In this document: positions 53,056 through 62,415 of the stretch, piece after piece
How the letters are laid out: each line of letters opens with the position of its first letter
Numbering within the stretch: the stretch's first letter is position 1
NCBI RefSeq assembly: GCF_002209535.1
Contig: NZ_NJIG01000004.1
Location: 62,001-126,000, forward strand
From: Achromobacter marplatensis
GTDB lineage: Bacteria > Pseudomonadota > Gammaproteobacteria > Burkholderiales > Burkholderiaceae_B
Direction: 5' to 3'
DNA: 64,000 bases
The notes under the pieces: model-generated
Databases searched by the model: none
Told to the model about the DNA's origin: nothing
What the model saw: the letters and a program-made list of their open reading frames with translations, nothing else
Translations under genes and position numbers: made by a program

Positions 53056-53894
53056 TGAACGGCGCCGCCCAGCACCGGTTATTCACCGACGATAGCGTCA
53101 CGGTCGAACCCGTCATCTCGGTGCGCGGATTGCGCACCGCCTTCGGCGACCACGTGGTCCACGACAATCTGGACTTGACCGTGTTTCCGGGTGAAATCCT
53201 GGTGCTGGTGGGCGGATCGGGCACGGGCAAGACAGTGCTGCTGCGCCAGATCATCGGCCTGGACCAGCCCGCGGCCGGCATCGTGAAGGTGCTGGGGCAT
53301 TCGCTTTTCGAGCTGTCGCCCGCCGAACGCAGGCGCCTGTCCTATCGCTGGGGCATGCTGTTCCAGGCGGGGGCGCTGTTCTCGGCGCTGTCGGTGTTCG
53401 ACAATGTGGCCCTGCCGCTGCGCGAGCTGCGCACGGTGCCGGAAGACCTGGTGCGTGACGTCGTCATGTGCCGGCTGGCGATGGTGGGCCTGTCGGCGCA
53501 GGACGCCGGCAAGCGGCCGTCGGACCTGTCCGGCGGCATGGTCAAGCGCGTGGCGCTGGCGCGTGCGCTGTCGCTGGACCCCGAACTGGTGTTCCTGGAC
53601 GAGCCCACCGCCGGCCTGGACCCGTTGCGGTCGGACGAATTCGTGGACCTGGTGCGCAGCCTGCACCGGCAGTTGGGATTTACCGTCGTCATGGTGACGC
53701 ACGATCTGGACACGCTGCTGGCGTTGGCCACGCGTGTCGCCGTGCTGGCGGACAAGCGGGTGATCGTGTGCGACACGGTGCCGGAAGTACTGAAGGTCGA
53801 CCACCCGTTCATTCACACATTTTTCCTGGGCGAACGCGGTTTGCGCGCGCTTGGGGATCTGGCGCCGAAGGGAATGCATCATGGAAAACCGTAG
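53055..53894 (+). CDS. MlaF-type ABC ATPase
   Basis: A 279-residue ATPase with Walker A GGSGTGKT, Q-loop MLFQAGALFSALSVFDNV, signature LSGGM and Walker B LVFLDEPTAGLDP with H-loop THD. Pairs with the MlaE-type permease. The LFQAGALFSALSVFDNV segment is typical of the MlaF/Mkl subfamily. It starts at the ATG overlapping the permease stop (TGATG). Confidence 0.9.
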   Translation: MNGAAQHRLFTDDSVTVEPVISVRGLRTAFGDHVVHDNLDLTVFPGEILVLVGGSGTGKTVLLRQIIGLDQPAAGIVKVLGHSLFELSPAERRRLSYRWGMLFQAGALFSALSVFDNVALPLRELRTVPEDLVRDVVMCRLAMVGLSAQDAGKRPSDLSGGMVKRVALARALSLDPELVFLDEPTAGLDPLRSDEFVDLVRSLHRQLGFTVVMVTHDLDTLLALATRVAVLADKRVIVCDTVPEVLKVDHPFIHTFFLGERGLRALGDLAPKGMHHGKP

Positions 53895-54837
53895 TCATGC
53901 GCTCATGGCCGGGATTTTTACGCTGGTCTTGCTTGCCGCCGCCGCGTTGGTGGCCGTCTGGATCGGCCGGGACCGGACCAAGCTGCAAACGTACGAAATC
54001 GTGTCGGCCACGGCGGTCAGCGGGCTGAATCCGCAGTCGGCCGTGCGCTATCAGGGCGTGCCGGTGGGCAAGGTGCAGTCGCTGGCGCTGAACCCCGATA
54101 AGCCGGGGCAGGTGCGCATCCGCATCGGCGTGGCGCCGAACACGCCCATCACCGAGTCGACCTGGGCCGAGCTGGGCGTGCAGGGCGTGACCGGCATGGC
54201 CAACGTGGAACTGCGTGACGACGGCACGTCGCTCAAGCGCCTGGCGTCGTCGGCCGAGCATCCCGCCGCCATTCCGCTGCGTCCGGGTTTCCTGGACCGG
54301 ATCGAGCAGCGCGGCGGAAAATTGATTTCGAACGTGGAAGAAGCCACCGAGCAGCTGCGCCGCGTGCTGAGCGAACAGAACGTGCAGGCGCTGACTGCCA
54401 GCCTGCAAAACGCCACCGACATCACGCAGTCGCTGCGCGATGCCAGTCGTGATCTTGGACCCACGCTGGCCAAGCTGGGGCCGCTGATGGATTCGCTAGG
54501 CAATACATCGCGCCAGGCGGACCGCGCCGCGCGGGAGATCGCCGATCTGGCGCAGCAGTCGCGACAGGCGCTGGCGCGGCTGAATGCACCCGACGGCCCC
54601 TTGTCGGTAGCCACGCGCAGCCTGAACGACATCGCGCTGGCCGCGGCCCGGCTGGATGGCGAGACCCTGCCCGCCGTCACCAACATGGCCGCCAGCGTCA
54701 GCGCAGCTGCGCGTGGCGCCACCAACACCCTGCGCCGTGTGGACAGCACGCCGCAATCGTTTTTGTTCGGCCCGGCGCCCGTTGCGCCCGGACCCGGCGA
54801 AGCCGGATTTGCCGGTTTCGGGAGACAGCCCAAATGA
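53881..54837 (+). CDS. MlaD-type MCE substrate-binding protein
   Basis: A 318-residue protein with one N-terminal transmembrane helix (ALMAGIFTLVLLAAAALVAVW), one MCE domain (about 40-115; YEIVSATAVSGLNPQSAVRYQGVPVGKV) and a long helical tail with heptad-like repeats (about 150-270), as in MCE proteins that form hexameric periplasmic tunnels. It starts at the ATG at 53881, overlapping the ATPase gene by 14 bp. Confidence 0.88.
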   Translation: MENRSHALMAGIFTLVLLAAAALVAVWIGRDRTKLQTYEIVSATAVSGLNPQSAVRYQGVPVGKVQSLALNPDKPGQVRIRIGVAPNTPITESTWAELGVQGVTGMANVELRDDGTSLKRLASSAEHPAAIPLRPGFLDRIEQRGGKLISNVEEATEQLRRVLSEQNVQALTASLQNATDITQSLRDASRDLGPTLAKLGPLMDSLGNTSRQADRAAREIADLAQQSRQALARLNAPDGPLSVATRSLNDIALAAARLDGETLPAVTNMAASVSAAARGATNTLRRVDSTPQSFLFGPAPVAPGPGEAGFAGFGRQPK

Positions 54838-55535
54838 AGATGCGCCGCGCCGTACTGATCTTGACCCTGACAATGACCGCGGCCCTGGCCGGCTGCAGCA
54901 TTGGCCGCGTGGGCGCGCCGCCCTCGGTGTTCGATTTGGGGCTGGACGCCAAGCCCGTGCCTGCGTTGCCGGCACGCGCGCCAATCGCCATGAGCCTGCA
55001 AGCCGCGCCTGTTCTGTCGGACACCAGCATGATCTGGCGGGTGGGCGACAGCGCCGCGCCCAAGGCCTACGCGACGTTCCGCTGGGCATCGTCGCCCACG
55101 GAGCTGGTGCGCCAGCGCATCACTGACCGTCTGTCGCGCCAGGGGCCGGTGCTGGCTGATCGCGTCAACCTGCAGATGCCGCAATTGCAGCTGTCGTTGA
55201 TGCAGTTTGAACAGGTGTATGCCGAAGACGGGCAGTCCAGCGAAGGCCGCATCCTGTTGCAGGCGGTGCTGCTGAATGGCCGCGCCGTCGTGGCTCAGAA
55301 GCGCATTCAGGTGCAGACGCCCGCGCCCACGCAAGACGCGGCGGGTGGCGTTGCAGCGCTGCGGCAAGCCACGGATGAGGCCGCGGACCAACTGGCGCAA
55401 TGGCTGGCCGAGGTGGTGCAAGGCGCACCCGAATCCACCCCTCGACGCGGATTCGGCCCCAGACCAGGCCCGTCGTACGAACCGGCATTCGATATCCCCG
55501 CCAAGTCCTCCGGCGCCTCGCGGTCCGCCAACTAA
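54834..55535 (+). CDS. ABC-type transport auxiliary lipoprotein (PqiC/YmbA-like)
   Basis: A 233-residue lipoprotein with a lipobox LAGC (Cys21) after a short signal peptide, and the ABC_trans_aux pattern (VFDLGL; WRVGDSAAPKAYATFRWASSPTELVRQRI). Such proteins contact the outer membrane for MCE systems. The start overlaps the MCE stop by 4 bp. A Pro/Arg-rich tail ends the protein. Confidence 0.85.
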   Translation: MKMRRAVLILTLTMTAALAGCSIGRVGAPPSVFDLGLDAKPVPALPARAPIAMSLQAAPVLSDTSMIWRVGDSAAPKAYATFRWASSPTELVRQRITDRLSRQGPVLADRVNLQMPQLQLSLMQFEQVYAEDGQSSEGRILLQAVLLNGRAVVAQKRIQVQTPAPTQDAAGGVAALRQATDEAADQLAQWLAEVVQGAPESTPRRGFGPRPGPSYEPAFDIPAKSSGASRSAN

Positions 55536-55568
55536 ATCGATTTTCCTTTTTGCACGTTGAGTCCTGCC

Positions 55569-56225
55569 ATGTCCTCCGCTCGTACTGATACCCACGCCTT
55601 TACCGGGGCCGCCGGCCGCATCGATTGCGCCGTCGACTGGCCCGCGGGCACGCCGCGAGGCTGGGCCCTGGTCCTGCACCCGCATCCGCTGCAAGGCGGT
55701 GCGCGCGAGAACAAGGTGGTCACGACCCTGTCCCGCGCCTGCGTGCAGCACGGCCTGGTGGCGGTGCGCCCCAACTTCCGCGGCGTGGGCCTGTCGGAAG
55801 GCGCGTTCGACAAATCGGTCGGCGAAACGCAGGACATGCTGGCGGTCGTGGCACAGATGCGCGAACTGCACCCTGAATTGGCCGAGGCCCCGTGGGTGCT
55901 GGCCGGGTTTTCCTTCGGCACTGCCGTGGCCGCACAGACCTATGCGGCGCTGGCTGAGGCCGGCGACGTGGTGTTGCCGGCGGCGCTGATGCTGATGGGG
56001 CCGGCCGTGAACCGCTTCCAGTCGCATGAAGTGCAGGTTCCTGACGACACGCTGATGGTGCATGGAGAAGAAGACGAAGTCGTGCCGCTGTCCGAAGCCA
56101 TGGACTGGGCGCGCCCGCGTTCAATTCCCGTGGTGGTGGTGCCGGGGGCGTCGCACTTTTTCCATGGCAAGCTGCTGGTGCTGCGCCAGCTGGTGCAGGC
56201 GCGCCTGAAGGTCGCTCTGGACTAA
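55569..56225 (+). CDS. Alpha/beta hydrolase
   Basis: A 218-residue compact alpha/beta hydrolase: LHPHPLQGG (oxyanion loop), RPNFRGVGLSEG, the nucleophile elbow GFSFGT, HGEEDEVVPL (acid) and GASHFFHGKL (His). It belongs to a small-esterase group of unknown substrate. It lies 33 bp after the lipoprotein gene on the same strand and may be the last gene of the transport operon. The ATG at 55569 is preferred over an upstream TTG. Confidence 0.85.
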   Translation: MSSARTDTHAFTGAAGRIDCAVDWPAGTPRGWALVLHPHPLQGGARENKVVTTLSRACVQHGLVAVRPNFRGVGLSEGAFDKSVGETQDMLAVVAQMRELHPELAEAPWVLAGFSFGTAVAAQTYAALAEAGDVVLPAALMLMGPAVNRFQSHEVQVPDDTLMVHGEEDEVVPLSEAMDWARPRSIPVVVVPGASHFFHGKLLVLRQLVQARLKVALD

Positions 56226-56377
56226 TCGACCGTTGCGGCCGGGCCGCAGGTTGCATCAGGTTGCATGATTTAAATGCTGCGGAACCCTGCGCGGGGCGGA
56301 CCGGTCCAATGGGCTGCCTATAATTGTCAGCCATTAGCCCCGCGCCGGCGGGCGTCTTTCCTGGACCCACGTTGCCG

Positions 56378-57640
56378 ATGAAGAATTTGCCTTACTCCGC
56401 TCAATCCCCCGTTGTCTTGACCCGCCGCTTGCTGTCTGGCGCGGTGCTGTCGGCGATGCTCGCGGCCTCCATGCCGGTCTGGGCACAACAGGCGCCCGCC
56501 ACTGCTCCGGCCGCCGCAGGCGCCACGGCGCCGGCTCCGACGGCTTCGGGTGCGGTGCCGGTGGGTGACGTGTCGTCCGTGCCGGCGCCCACCATCGCGG
56601 CCAAGGCCTGGATCGTGATCGACGTGAACAGCGGCCAGACGCTGGCCGCCTCCAACCCCGACATGAAGGTCGAGCCGGCTTCGCTGACCAAGATCATGAC
56701 GGCCTACGTCGTCTTCAACGCGCTGGATGAAAAGCGCCTGACGCTGGAGCAGACCGTGCCCGTGTCCGAGCACGCCTGGCGCACCGGCGGCTCGCGCATG
56801 TTCATCGAGCCGCGCAAGCCCGTCACTGTCGACGAGCTGAACCAGGGCATGATCGTCCAGTCGGGCAACGACGCCTCCGTGGCGCTGGCCGAGGCCGTGG
56901 GCGGCAGCGAAGCCGCCTTCGCGTCGCTGATGAACCAGGAAGCCGAACGCCTGGGCATGAAGAACACGCACTTCATGAACGCGACCGGTCTGCCGGACCC
57001 GCAGCACATGACGTCCACGCGCGACCTGGCCACCTTGTCGTCGCACCTGATCACCGATCACCCGGACTTCTTCCACTACTACAAGCAGAAGAGCTACACC
57101 TACAACAAGATCACGCAGCCCAACCGCAACCGCCTGCTGTGGGCCGATCCCTCGGTGGACGGCATGAAGACCGGCCACACCGATTCGGCCGGCTACTGCC
57201 TGGTGTCGACGGCGGTGCGCGGCGACCGCCGCATCCTGGTGGTCGTGGTGGGCACGGACAGCGAGGCCACGCGCGCCGAAGAAAGCCTGAAGCTCTTGAA
57301 CTGGAGCTTCCAGAACTTCGACACCGTCAAGCTGTTCGACAAGAGCCAGCCAGGCATCGATGCGCGCGTCTGGGAAGGCACGGCTGAAAACGTCAAGCTG
57401 GGCCCGCCCAACCCGGTGTCGATCGCCGTGCCGCGCGGCAAGGCCGGCGACTTGAAGCCGGTGGCGCAGCGCACGGATCCGCTGATCGCCCCGCTGGCCA
57501 AGGGCCAGCAGGTCGGCACGCTGCAATTCACGCTGGATGGCAAGGTGCTGCGCACCGAGCCGCTGGTGGTGCAGGACGCCGTCGAACGCGCCGGCTTCTT
57601 CGGCCGCATGGTCGACACCGTCAAGCGCTGGTTCCAGTAA
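56378..57640 (+). CDS. dacC: D-alanyl-D-alanine carboxypeptidase (DacA/DacC type)
   Basis: A 420-residue penicillin-binding protein 5/6-type enzyme. It has a signal peptide to about residue 36, an Ala/Pro-rich spacer, then active-site motifs SLTK (Ser102-Lys105), SGN (162-164) and KTG (264-266), a beta-rich PBP5 C-terminal domain, and an amphipathic C-terminal helix (FFGRMVDTVKRWF) for membrane binding. It trims the terminal D-Ala from peptidoglycan pentapeptides in the periplasm. A strong terminator follows. Confidence 0.93.
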   Translation: MKNLPYSAQSPVVLTRRLLSGAVLSAMLAASMPVWAQQAPATAPAAAGATAPAPTASGAVPVGDVSSVPAPTIAAKAWIVIDVNSGQTLAASNPDMKVEPASLTKIMTAYVVFNALDEKRLTLEQTVPVSEHAWRTGGSRMFIEPRKPVTVDELNQGMIVQSGNDASVALAEAVGGSEAAFASLMNQEAERLGMKNTHFMNATGLPDPQHMTSTRDLATLSSHLITDHPDFFHYYKQKSYTYNKITQPNRNRLLWADPSVDGMKTGHTDSAGYCLVSTAVRGDRRILVVVVGTDSEATRAEESLKLLNWSFQNFDTVKLFDKSQPGIDARVWEGTAENVKLGPPNPVSIAVPRGKAGDLKPVAQRTDPLIAPLAKGQQVGTLQFTLDGKVLRTEPLVVQDAVERAGFFGRMVDTVKRWFQ

Positions 57641-57681
57641 GCGGGCGCGCCACAGGCGCGGCCCCGGGTGTAAGCTAGCAG

Positions 57682-57711
57682 CGGGCGTTTCGTACGTGAA
57701 ACGCCCGTTTT
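57682..57711 (+). terminator. Intrinsic terminator of dacC
   Basis: Perfect CGGGCGTTTC (57682-57691) / GAAACGCCCG (57698-57707) stem with a 6-nt loop, followed by TTTTCCATTTT. Confidence 0.9.
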
Positions 57712-57765
57712 CCATTTTGGGACGGACCGGGCGGTTCGTCCTTCGCCATTTCACAGGAGTGCCTC

Positions 57766-58632
57766 ATGATTCCGGGCGTGCCGGGCGAAAGCCAGGTGTA
57801 TCTCAACGGTGAGTTCCTGCGTGTGGACGAGGCCAAGGTCTCCGTCCTGGATCGCGGCTTCATTTTCGGCGACGGCATCTACGAAGTCGTCCCCGTCTAC
57901 CAGGGCAACGCGTTTCGCATGGCGGAGCACTTGAACCGCCTGGACCGCAGCCTGGCCGCCTTGCGCATCGCGCAGCCTTTCGACCGCGAAGGCTGGGTCA
58001 ACCTGATCGAGCAGTTGCTGGCGCGCTCGAACCTGGAGACCTGCATCGTGTACCTGCAGGTGACGCGCGGCGTCGCCCGTCGCGACCACCAGTTCCCGGC
58101 CACACCGGTCACGCCCACCGTGTTCGGCATGATTTCGCCGTGGGCGCCGCCGTCGGCCGCGCAGCGCACGCAGGGCCTGACCGCCATCAGCATCCCGGAC
58201 GAGCGCTGGCTGCATTGCGAGATCAAGTCGGTGTCGCTGCTGGGCAACGTGCTGGCCAAGCAGCAGGCCGTGGACGCGGACGCCGACGAGGTCGTGCAGT
58301 TCCGCGACGGCTACCTGACCGAAGGGTCGTCCACCAACATCTGGGTGGTTTCCGGCGGCAAGCTGTTGGCCCCGCCGAAGAACAACCTGATCCTGGAAGG
58401 CATCCGCTATGGGCTGATGGGCGAACTGGCGGCCGAGGCTGGCGTCCCCTTCGAGGCGCGCCGCATCACGCGGGACGAGGTGGAATCCGCCGACGAACTG
58501 ATGCTGTCGTCGGCCACCAAGGAAGTGCTGCCGATCGTGGCGCTGGACGGCAAACCGGTGGGATCCGGCAAGCCCGGCCCCGTTTTCGAGCAATTGCGTG
58601 CGGGTTATGATGCCCGCATCGCCGCGCTGTAG
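57766..58632 (+). CDS. dat: D-amino-acid aminotransferase
   Basis: A 288-residue class IV (fold type IV) PLP enzyme. VYLNGEFLRVDEAKVSVLDRGFIFGDGIYEVVP and the PLP Lys in LHCEIKSVSLLGNVLAKQQA with EGSSTNIWVV are the DAAT/BCAT-IV signatures; the SVSLLGNVLAKQ stretch favours DAAT. It interconverts D-Ala and D-Glu for cell-wall precursors. Downstream ybeD-lipB-lipA follow. A strong near-perfect stem (58643-58666) without a T run follows the stop. Confidence 0.88.
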   Translation: MIPGVPGESQVYLNGEFLRVDEAKVSVLDRGFIFGDGIYEVVPVYQGNAFRMAEHLNRLDRSLAALRIAQPFDREGWVNLIEQLLARSNLETCIVYLQVTRGVARRDHQFPATPVTPTVFGMISPWAPPSAAQRTQGLTAISIPDERWLHCEIKSVSLLGNVLAKQQAVDADADEVVQFRDGYLTEGSSTNIWVVSGGKLLAPPKNNLILEGIRYGLMGELAAEAGVPFEARRITRDEVESADELMLSSATKEVLPIVALDGKPVGSGKPGPVFEQLRAGYDARIAAL

Positions 58633-58744
58633 ACCGTTGTTCCGGGCGGCCCTCCGGGCCGTCCCGCCCCCAGCGGACACTTGCCAACGCACCGGTTGCC
58701 CCCATATAAGAACATTCAGGGGCAACACCCACTCTAGGCAAATC

Positions 58745-59017
58745 ATGCATATTCCGCCCGAAGAATCGCTTATCGAATATCCCAGTGACTTCCCCATCAA
58801 GGTCATGGGCAAGCACCATCCCGAATTCGCGCAGACGCTGACCGAAGTCGTGTTGAAGTTCGACCCGGGCTTCGATGCCGCCACCGTCGAGATGCGCCCC
58901 AGCAAGGGCGGCAACTACATGGGCCTGACCTTCACCGTGCGCGCGACCTCGCGCGAACAGCTCGACAGCCTCTACCAGGCGCTGCACGGCCACCCGATGG
59001 TGTCCATCGTTCTGTAA
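58745..59017 (+). CDS. ybeD: DUF493/YbeD family protein
   Basis: A 90-residue ACT-like protein of the YbeD family ([57 protein letters not shown]). Typically located before lipB, as here (11-bp gap), and thought to relate to lipoate metabolism. Its biochemical role is not settled. Confidence 0.88.
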   Translation: MHIPPEESLIEYPSDFPIKVMGKHHPEFAQTLTEVVLKFDPGFDAATVEMRPSKGGNYMGLTFTVRATSREQLDSLYQALHGHPMVSIVL

Positions 59018-59028
59018 GCGGGATCGCC

Positions 59029-59667
59029 GTGATCAAGTGGCTCGCGCGGCCGGCGGACTATCTGCCGGTCTGGCAGGAAATGCAGGCGTACACCAACCAG
59101 CGCGGCGCCGATACGCCTGACGAGATCTGGCTGTGCGAGCACGCGCCGGTCTACACCCTGGGCCAGGCCGGCCTGCCGCAGCACGTGCTCAACCCCGGCA
59201 ACATCCCCATCGTCCACTGCGACCGCGGCGGCCAGGTGACCTACCACGGCCCGGGCCAGGTAATGGCGTACGCGTTGTTCGACCTGCGCCGCGTGGACAT
59301 GTACGTGAAGGAATACGTCAACTTGCTGGAAGGCGCCGTCATCGACACGCTGACCCAGCATGGCGTCGACGGTGCTTGCCGCAAGCCTGGCGCACCGGGC
59401 GTGTACGTCCCGGACCCCGATGGCGGCGAACTGGCCAAGATCGCCGCGCTGGGCATCAAGATCCGCAACGGGCGGGCTTATCACGGCGTGTCGCTGAACG
59501 TGGCGATGGACCTGGCGCCCTTTTTAGGCATCAACCCCTGTGGCTACGAAGGGCTGCGCACCGTCGACATGGCGGCCTGTGGCGTGCGACGCACGCCTAC
59601 CGACGTGGGCGACGCGCTGGCGCAGAATCTGGCGGCCGCCTGGCGCCGCGCAAGGAACCCGATATGA
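59029..59667 (+). CDS. lipB: Octanoyl-(ACP) transferase
   Basis: A 212-residue Lip[29 protein letters not shown] (catalytic Lys) and INPCGYEGL (catalytic Cys). It moves octanoyl groups from ACP to lipoyl domains. It starts at a GTG with GGGA upstream. Its stop overlaps the Sel1 gene start. Confidence 0.93.
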   Translation: MIKWLARPADYLPVWQEMQAYTNQRGADTPDEIWLCEHAPVYTLGQAGLPQHVLNPGNIPIVHCDRGGQVTYHGPGQVMAYALFDLRRVDMYVKEYVNLLEGAVIDTLTQHGVDGACRKPGAPGVYVPDPDGGELAKIAALGIKIRNGRAYHGVSLNVAMDLAPFLGINPCGYEGLRTVDMAACGVRRTPTDVGDALAQNLAAAWRRARNPI

Positions 59668-60383
59668 AGACATTCAGCGCCGCCGACGTCGCCGCGACGT
59701 CCCCGGAACAGCTGGCGCTCCTGCGTGAAGGGCCGCCCGAAGACTACGCCGCCTGGATCCGGGCGGCCGCCGAACTCGGGCTGGTCGAAGCGCAGACCAT
59801 CTACGGGCAGATGCTGCTGGACGGCGTGGGCGTCGAACGCCAACCGGAAGAGGGCCTGGCGTGGTTCAAGCGCGCCGCCAACGCCGATCACCCGATGGCC
59901 ATCAACATGGTGGGCCGCTGCTACGAAAACGGCTGGGGCGTGCCGCGCGACGATACGGTGGCGGCGTACTGGTTCCGGCTGGCCGCCGACCGCGGGCTGG
60001 ATTGGGGCATGTACAACTACGCCCATATGCTGCGCAGCGGCCGGGGCGGGGTCACGCAGAACAAGGCGGCGGCGCTGGCCCTGTACCAGCAGGCGGCGCA
60101 GACCGGCCACGTGAAGTCGATCGGCGTGGTCGGGCGCTTCTATGAAGCGGGCGATGTGGTCGAACAAGACCTGGAACGCGCCTTCGACTGCTACCAGCGT
60201 TGCGCCGAAGGCGGCGACTTCCGGGGCATGTTCCACCTTGGGCGCCTGCTGTTGCTGCGAGGCAAGAAAGAAGAGGGGGTGCAGTGGCTCGTTCGCGTGC
60301 CGGAAACGTCCACCCCGGCGTTTCTAAAGGAAGCCAACGCCATGCTGCAGGATTGCGGATTCCCGGCGCTCTACGAGGTGTGA
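59664..60383 (+). CDS. Sel1-repeat protein
   Basis: A 239-residue protein of tandem Sel1-like repeats (about 36 residues each): [83 protein letters not shown], and others. These alpha-solenoids serve as protein-binding scaffolds. No signal peptide is visible. The overlapping start with lipB (ATATGA) implies co-translation, but lipA follows only after an opposing gene. Confidence 0.85.
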   Translation: MKTFSAADVAATSPEQLALLREGPPEDYAAWIRAAAELGLVEAQTIYGQMLLDGVGVERQPEEGLAWFKRAANADHPMAINMVGRCYENGWGVPRDDTVAAYWFRLAADRGLDWGMYNYAHMLRSGRGGVTQNKAAALALYQQAAQTGHVKSIGVVGRFYEAGDVVEQDLERAFDCYQRCAEGGDFRGMFHLGRLLLLRGKKEEGVQWLVRVPETSTPAFLKEANAMLQDCGFPALYEV

Positions 60384-60384
60384 C

Positions 60385-60425
60385 GTAGCCCGGCAGTCAG
60401 AACGCTCGCGCTACACCCATCCTAC
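60385..60425 (-). repeat. CGTAG-bounded intergenic element
   Basis: On the minus strand it reads CGTAGGATGGGTGTAGCGCG, then GGGCTACG at the far end, so the ends form CGTAG/CTACG. The LacI-like gene's stop codon lies in it. The opening resembles the short GTAGGATGGGT-type intergenic repeats I recall from other proteobacteria; this was not searched. Confidence 0.45.
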
Positions 60426-61234
60426 GTGCTCAACCGGGTTTCGAAGACAGCTTCCAGCGTGTCGCCCTGGCCGACGCCGCGTACGCCGGCCAGGCGGTCC
60501 AGCAGCAATTGGGCTGCCCGCCTGCCCAGGTCGGCGGCATCCACGCCCAGCGTCGTCAGGCCTTGCGCCCATTGCGCCGCGCTGCCATCGTCCGTGAAAC
60601 CCAGCACCGCCAGGTCCTGCGGTACGTGCAGGTCGCGGTTGTGTGCTTCGGAGACCGCGGCGGCGGCCAGTAGGTCCGACGTGCAGAACACCGCGTCGAA
60701 GATCGTGTTGGTGGCCAGCAAGCGCAGGAAGGCCATGCGGCCGTCGTTCATCTGCTGTACCTCGGGCTGCACGATGTCGGCAACCCGGTCCAGGCCCAGC
60801 GCGGCAGCCGTACTGAGGAAACCGTCGCGCCGCGCGCGCTCCCAGGGGTTATCGGCGCTGATGCAGGCCACCATCGCATGGCGCTTTTCGGCCAGATGGC
60901 GCGCCGCGGCGCGTCCGGCTTCCTCGTTGTCGATCACAACCGCGCTGTCCAGCGGCCGGGCCGAGGCGCTCCAGGTTTCCACCACCGGTATTTCCAGCGC
61001 GGCCAGGCCGGCCCGCAGGACGGGCTCGTCCAGGGAGCCGATGACCAGGGCGGCGGCCGGGCGCAGGACGGCCAGCTGGGGCAGCATGGCGGCATCGTGC
61101 CAGGGGCCGGCGGCCAGGTAATAGCCCGCGGGCGCCAGGCGTTCGGCGCAGGCCTGGATGGCGCGGCCAGCGGGCAAGGCATCCAGGCGGGGCGCGATGA
61201 GCGCCACGGGGCGCAGCGTAGGCAGGGAAGACAT
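60422..61234 (-). CDS. LacI-type ligand-binding domain lacking the DNA-binding HTH
   Basis: A 270-residue periplasmic-binding-protein-like domain typical of LacI-family regulators: [71 protein letters not shown] and [20 protein letters not shown]. The N-terminal helix-turn-helix (about 55 residues) is missing; only 159 bp separate it from lipA and none of it encodes one. It has no signal peptide, so it is not a transport protein. It may be a decayed regulator or a cytosolic sugar sensor. Confidence 0.75.
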   Translation of the reverse strand: MSSLPTLRPVALIAPRLDALPAGRAIQACAERLAPAGYYLAAGPWHDAAMLPQLAVLRPAAALVIGSLDEPVLRAGLAALEIPVVETWSASARPLDSAVVIDNEEAGRAAARHLAEKRHAMVACISADNPWERARRDGFLSTAAALGLDRVADIVQPEVQQMNDGRMAFLRLLATNTIFDAVFCTSDLLAAAAVSEAHNRDLHVPQDLAVLGFTDDGSAAQWAQGLTTLGVDAADLGRRAAQLLLDRLAGVRGVGQGDTLEAVFETRLST

Positions 61235-61393
61235 GGGGGAATTTCAGGGGATTCGTCAGGCGTGACGATAACCCAGCCGCGCGGGTGGCGCCGGGCGCGG
61301 GCGGGCGTTCGCGGCGGATCCCGGCGCGGGGGGGTAAAATGCCTCTTTTGTCTCAGACCGGGCCGTCTTGCGCCCCGGTTTCGAAGGTGCCCA

Positions 61394-62398
61394 ATGTCTA
61401 CGCTCGCCGAGTCTCCTGTTCCCTCGAACGAATCCGCCGCCGCGCCCGCGGACACGGCCTACGATCCGACGCAAAAGCAGAAATCGCAGGCCAAGACGGC
61501 ACGCATCCCCATCAAGATCATTCCGGCCGAACGCCTGAAGAAGCCCGAGTGGATCCGCGTGAAGGCCGCCGCGCCCGGCTCGCGCTTCTACGACATCAAG
61601 CGCATCCTGCGTGAACACAACCTGCACACGGTGTGCGAAGAAGCGTCCTGCCCGAACATCGGCGAATGCTTCGGCAAGGGCACGGCCACGTTCATGATCA
61701 TGGGCGACAAGTGCACGCGCCGCTGCCCGTTCTGTGACGTGGGCCACGGACGCCCCGACCCGCTGGACACCAAAGAACCCGAGAACCTGGCGCGCACCAT
61801 CGCCGCATTGAAGCTGTCTTACGTCGTGATTACGTCGGTCGACCGCGACGACCTGCGCGACGGCGGAGCCGCCCATTTCGTGGATTGCATCACGCACATC
61901 CGCGAACTGTCGCCCACCACGCGTATCGAGGTACTGGTGCCTGACTTCCGCGGCCGCCTGGACCGTGCGCTGGCGATCCTGAACGCCGGCCCCCCGGACG
62001 TCATGAACCACAACCTGGAAACCGTGCCGCGCCTGTACAAGCAGGCCCGCCCGGGTTCGGACTATATGCACTCCTTGAAACTGCTGGCCGAATTCAAGAA
62101 GCTGCATCCGGAAGTGCCCACCAAGTCCGGCCTGATGCTGGGCCTGGGCGAGACGGACGAAGAAATCCTGCAAGTCATGCGCGACATGCGCGAACACAAT
62201 GTGGACATGCTGACGATCGGCCAGTACTTGCAACCGTCGGAGCACCACCTGCCCGTGCTGCGCTACGTGCACCCGGACACCTTCGCCATGTTCGAGCGTG
62301 AAGCCTATGCAATGGGCTTCTCGCATGCGGCAGTGGGCGCGATGGTGCGGTCTTCGTATCACGCGGACGAGCAGGCGCACGCGGCCGGGGTGAACTGA
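61394..62398 (+). CDS. lipA: Lipoyl synthase
   Basis: A 334-residue radical SAM enzyme. The auxiliary cluster ligands are Cys81/86/92 ([12 protein letters not shown]) and the radical SAM cluster Cys107/111/114 (CTRRCPFC). It inserts two sulfurs into protein-bound octanoate. A roughly 35-residue polar N-terminal extension precedes the conserved part. Unusually separated from lipB by the Sel1 and LacI-like genes. Confidence 0.95.
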   Translation: MSTLAESPVPSNESAAAPADTAYDPTQKQKSQAKTARIPIKIIPAERLKKPEWIRVKAAAPGSRFYDIKRILREHNLHTVCEEASCPNIGECFGKGTATFMIMGDKCTRRCPFCDVGHGRPDPLDTKEPENLARTIAALKLSYVVITSVDRDDLRDGGAAHFVDCITHIRELSPTTRIEVLVPDFRGRLDRALAILNAGPPDVMNHNLETVPRLYKQARPGSDYMHSLKLLAEFKKLHPEVPTKSGLMLGLGETDEEILQVMRDMREHNVDMLTIGQYLQPSEHHLPVLRYVHPDTFAMFEREAYAMGFSHAAVGAMVRSSYHADEQAHAAGVN

Positions 62399-62415
62399 GT
62401 CAGCCTGAGTCAGCC
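62396..62415. repeat. Tandem 10-bp duplication between converging stops
   Basis: TGAGTCAGCC occurs twice in a row (62396-62405 and 62406-62415). The first contains the lipA stop; the rmlC stop codon (62410-62412, minus strand) lies in the second. A probable replication slippage product. Confidence 0.7.

Noticed and set aside
51891..53894. 667-residue frame that could be read as a fusion protein ending in an ABC ATPase
   Set aside because: The first 388 codons are out of frame with the MlaE-type permease and Arg/Gly-rich; the ATPase starts at 53055.
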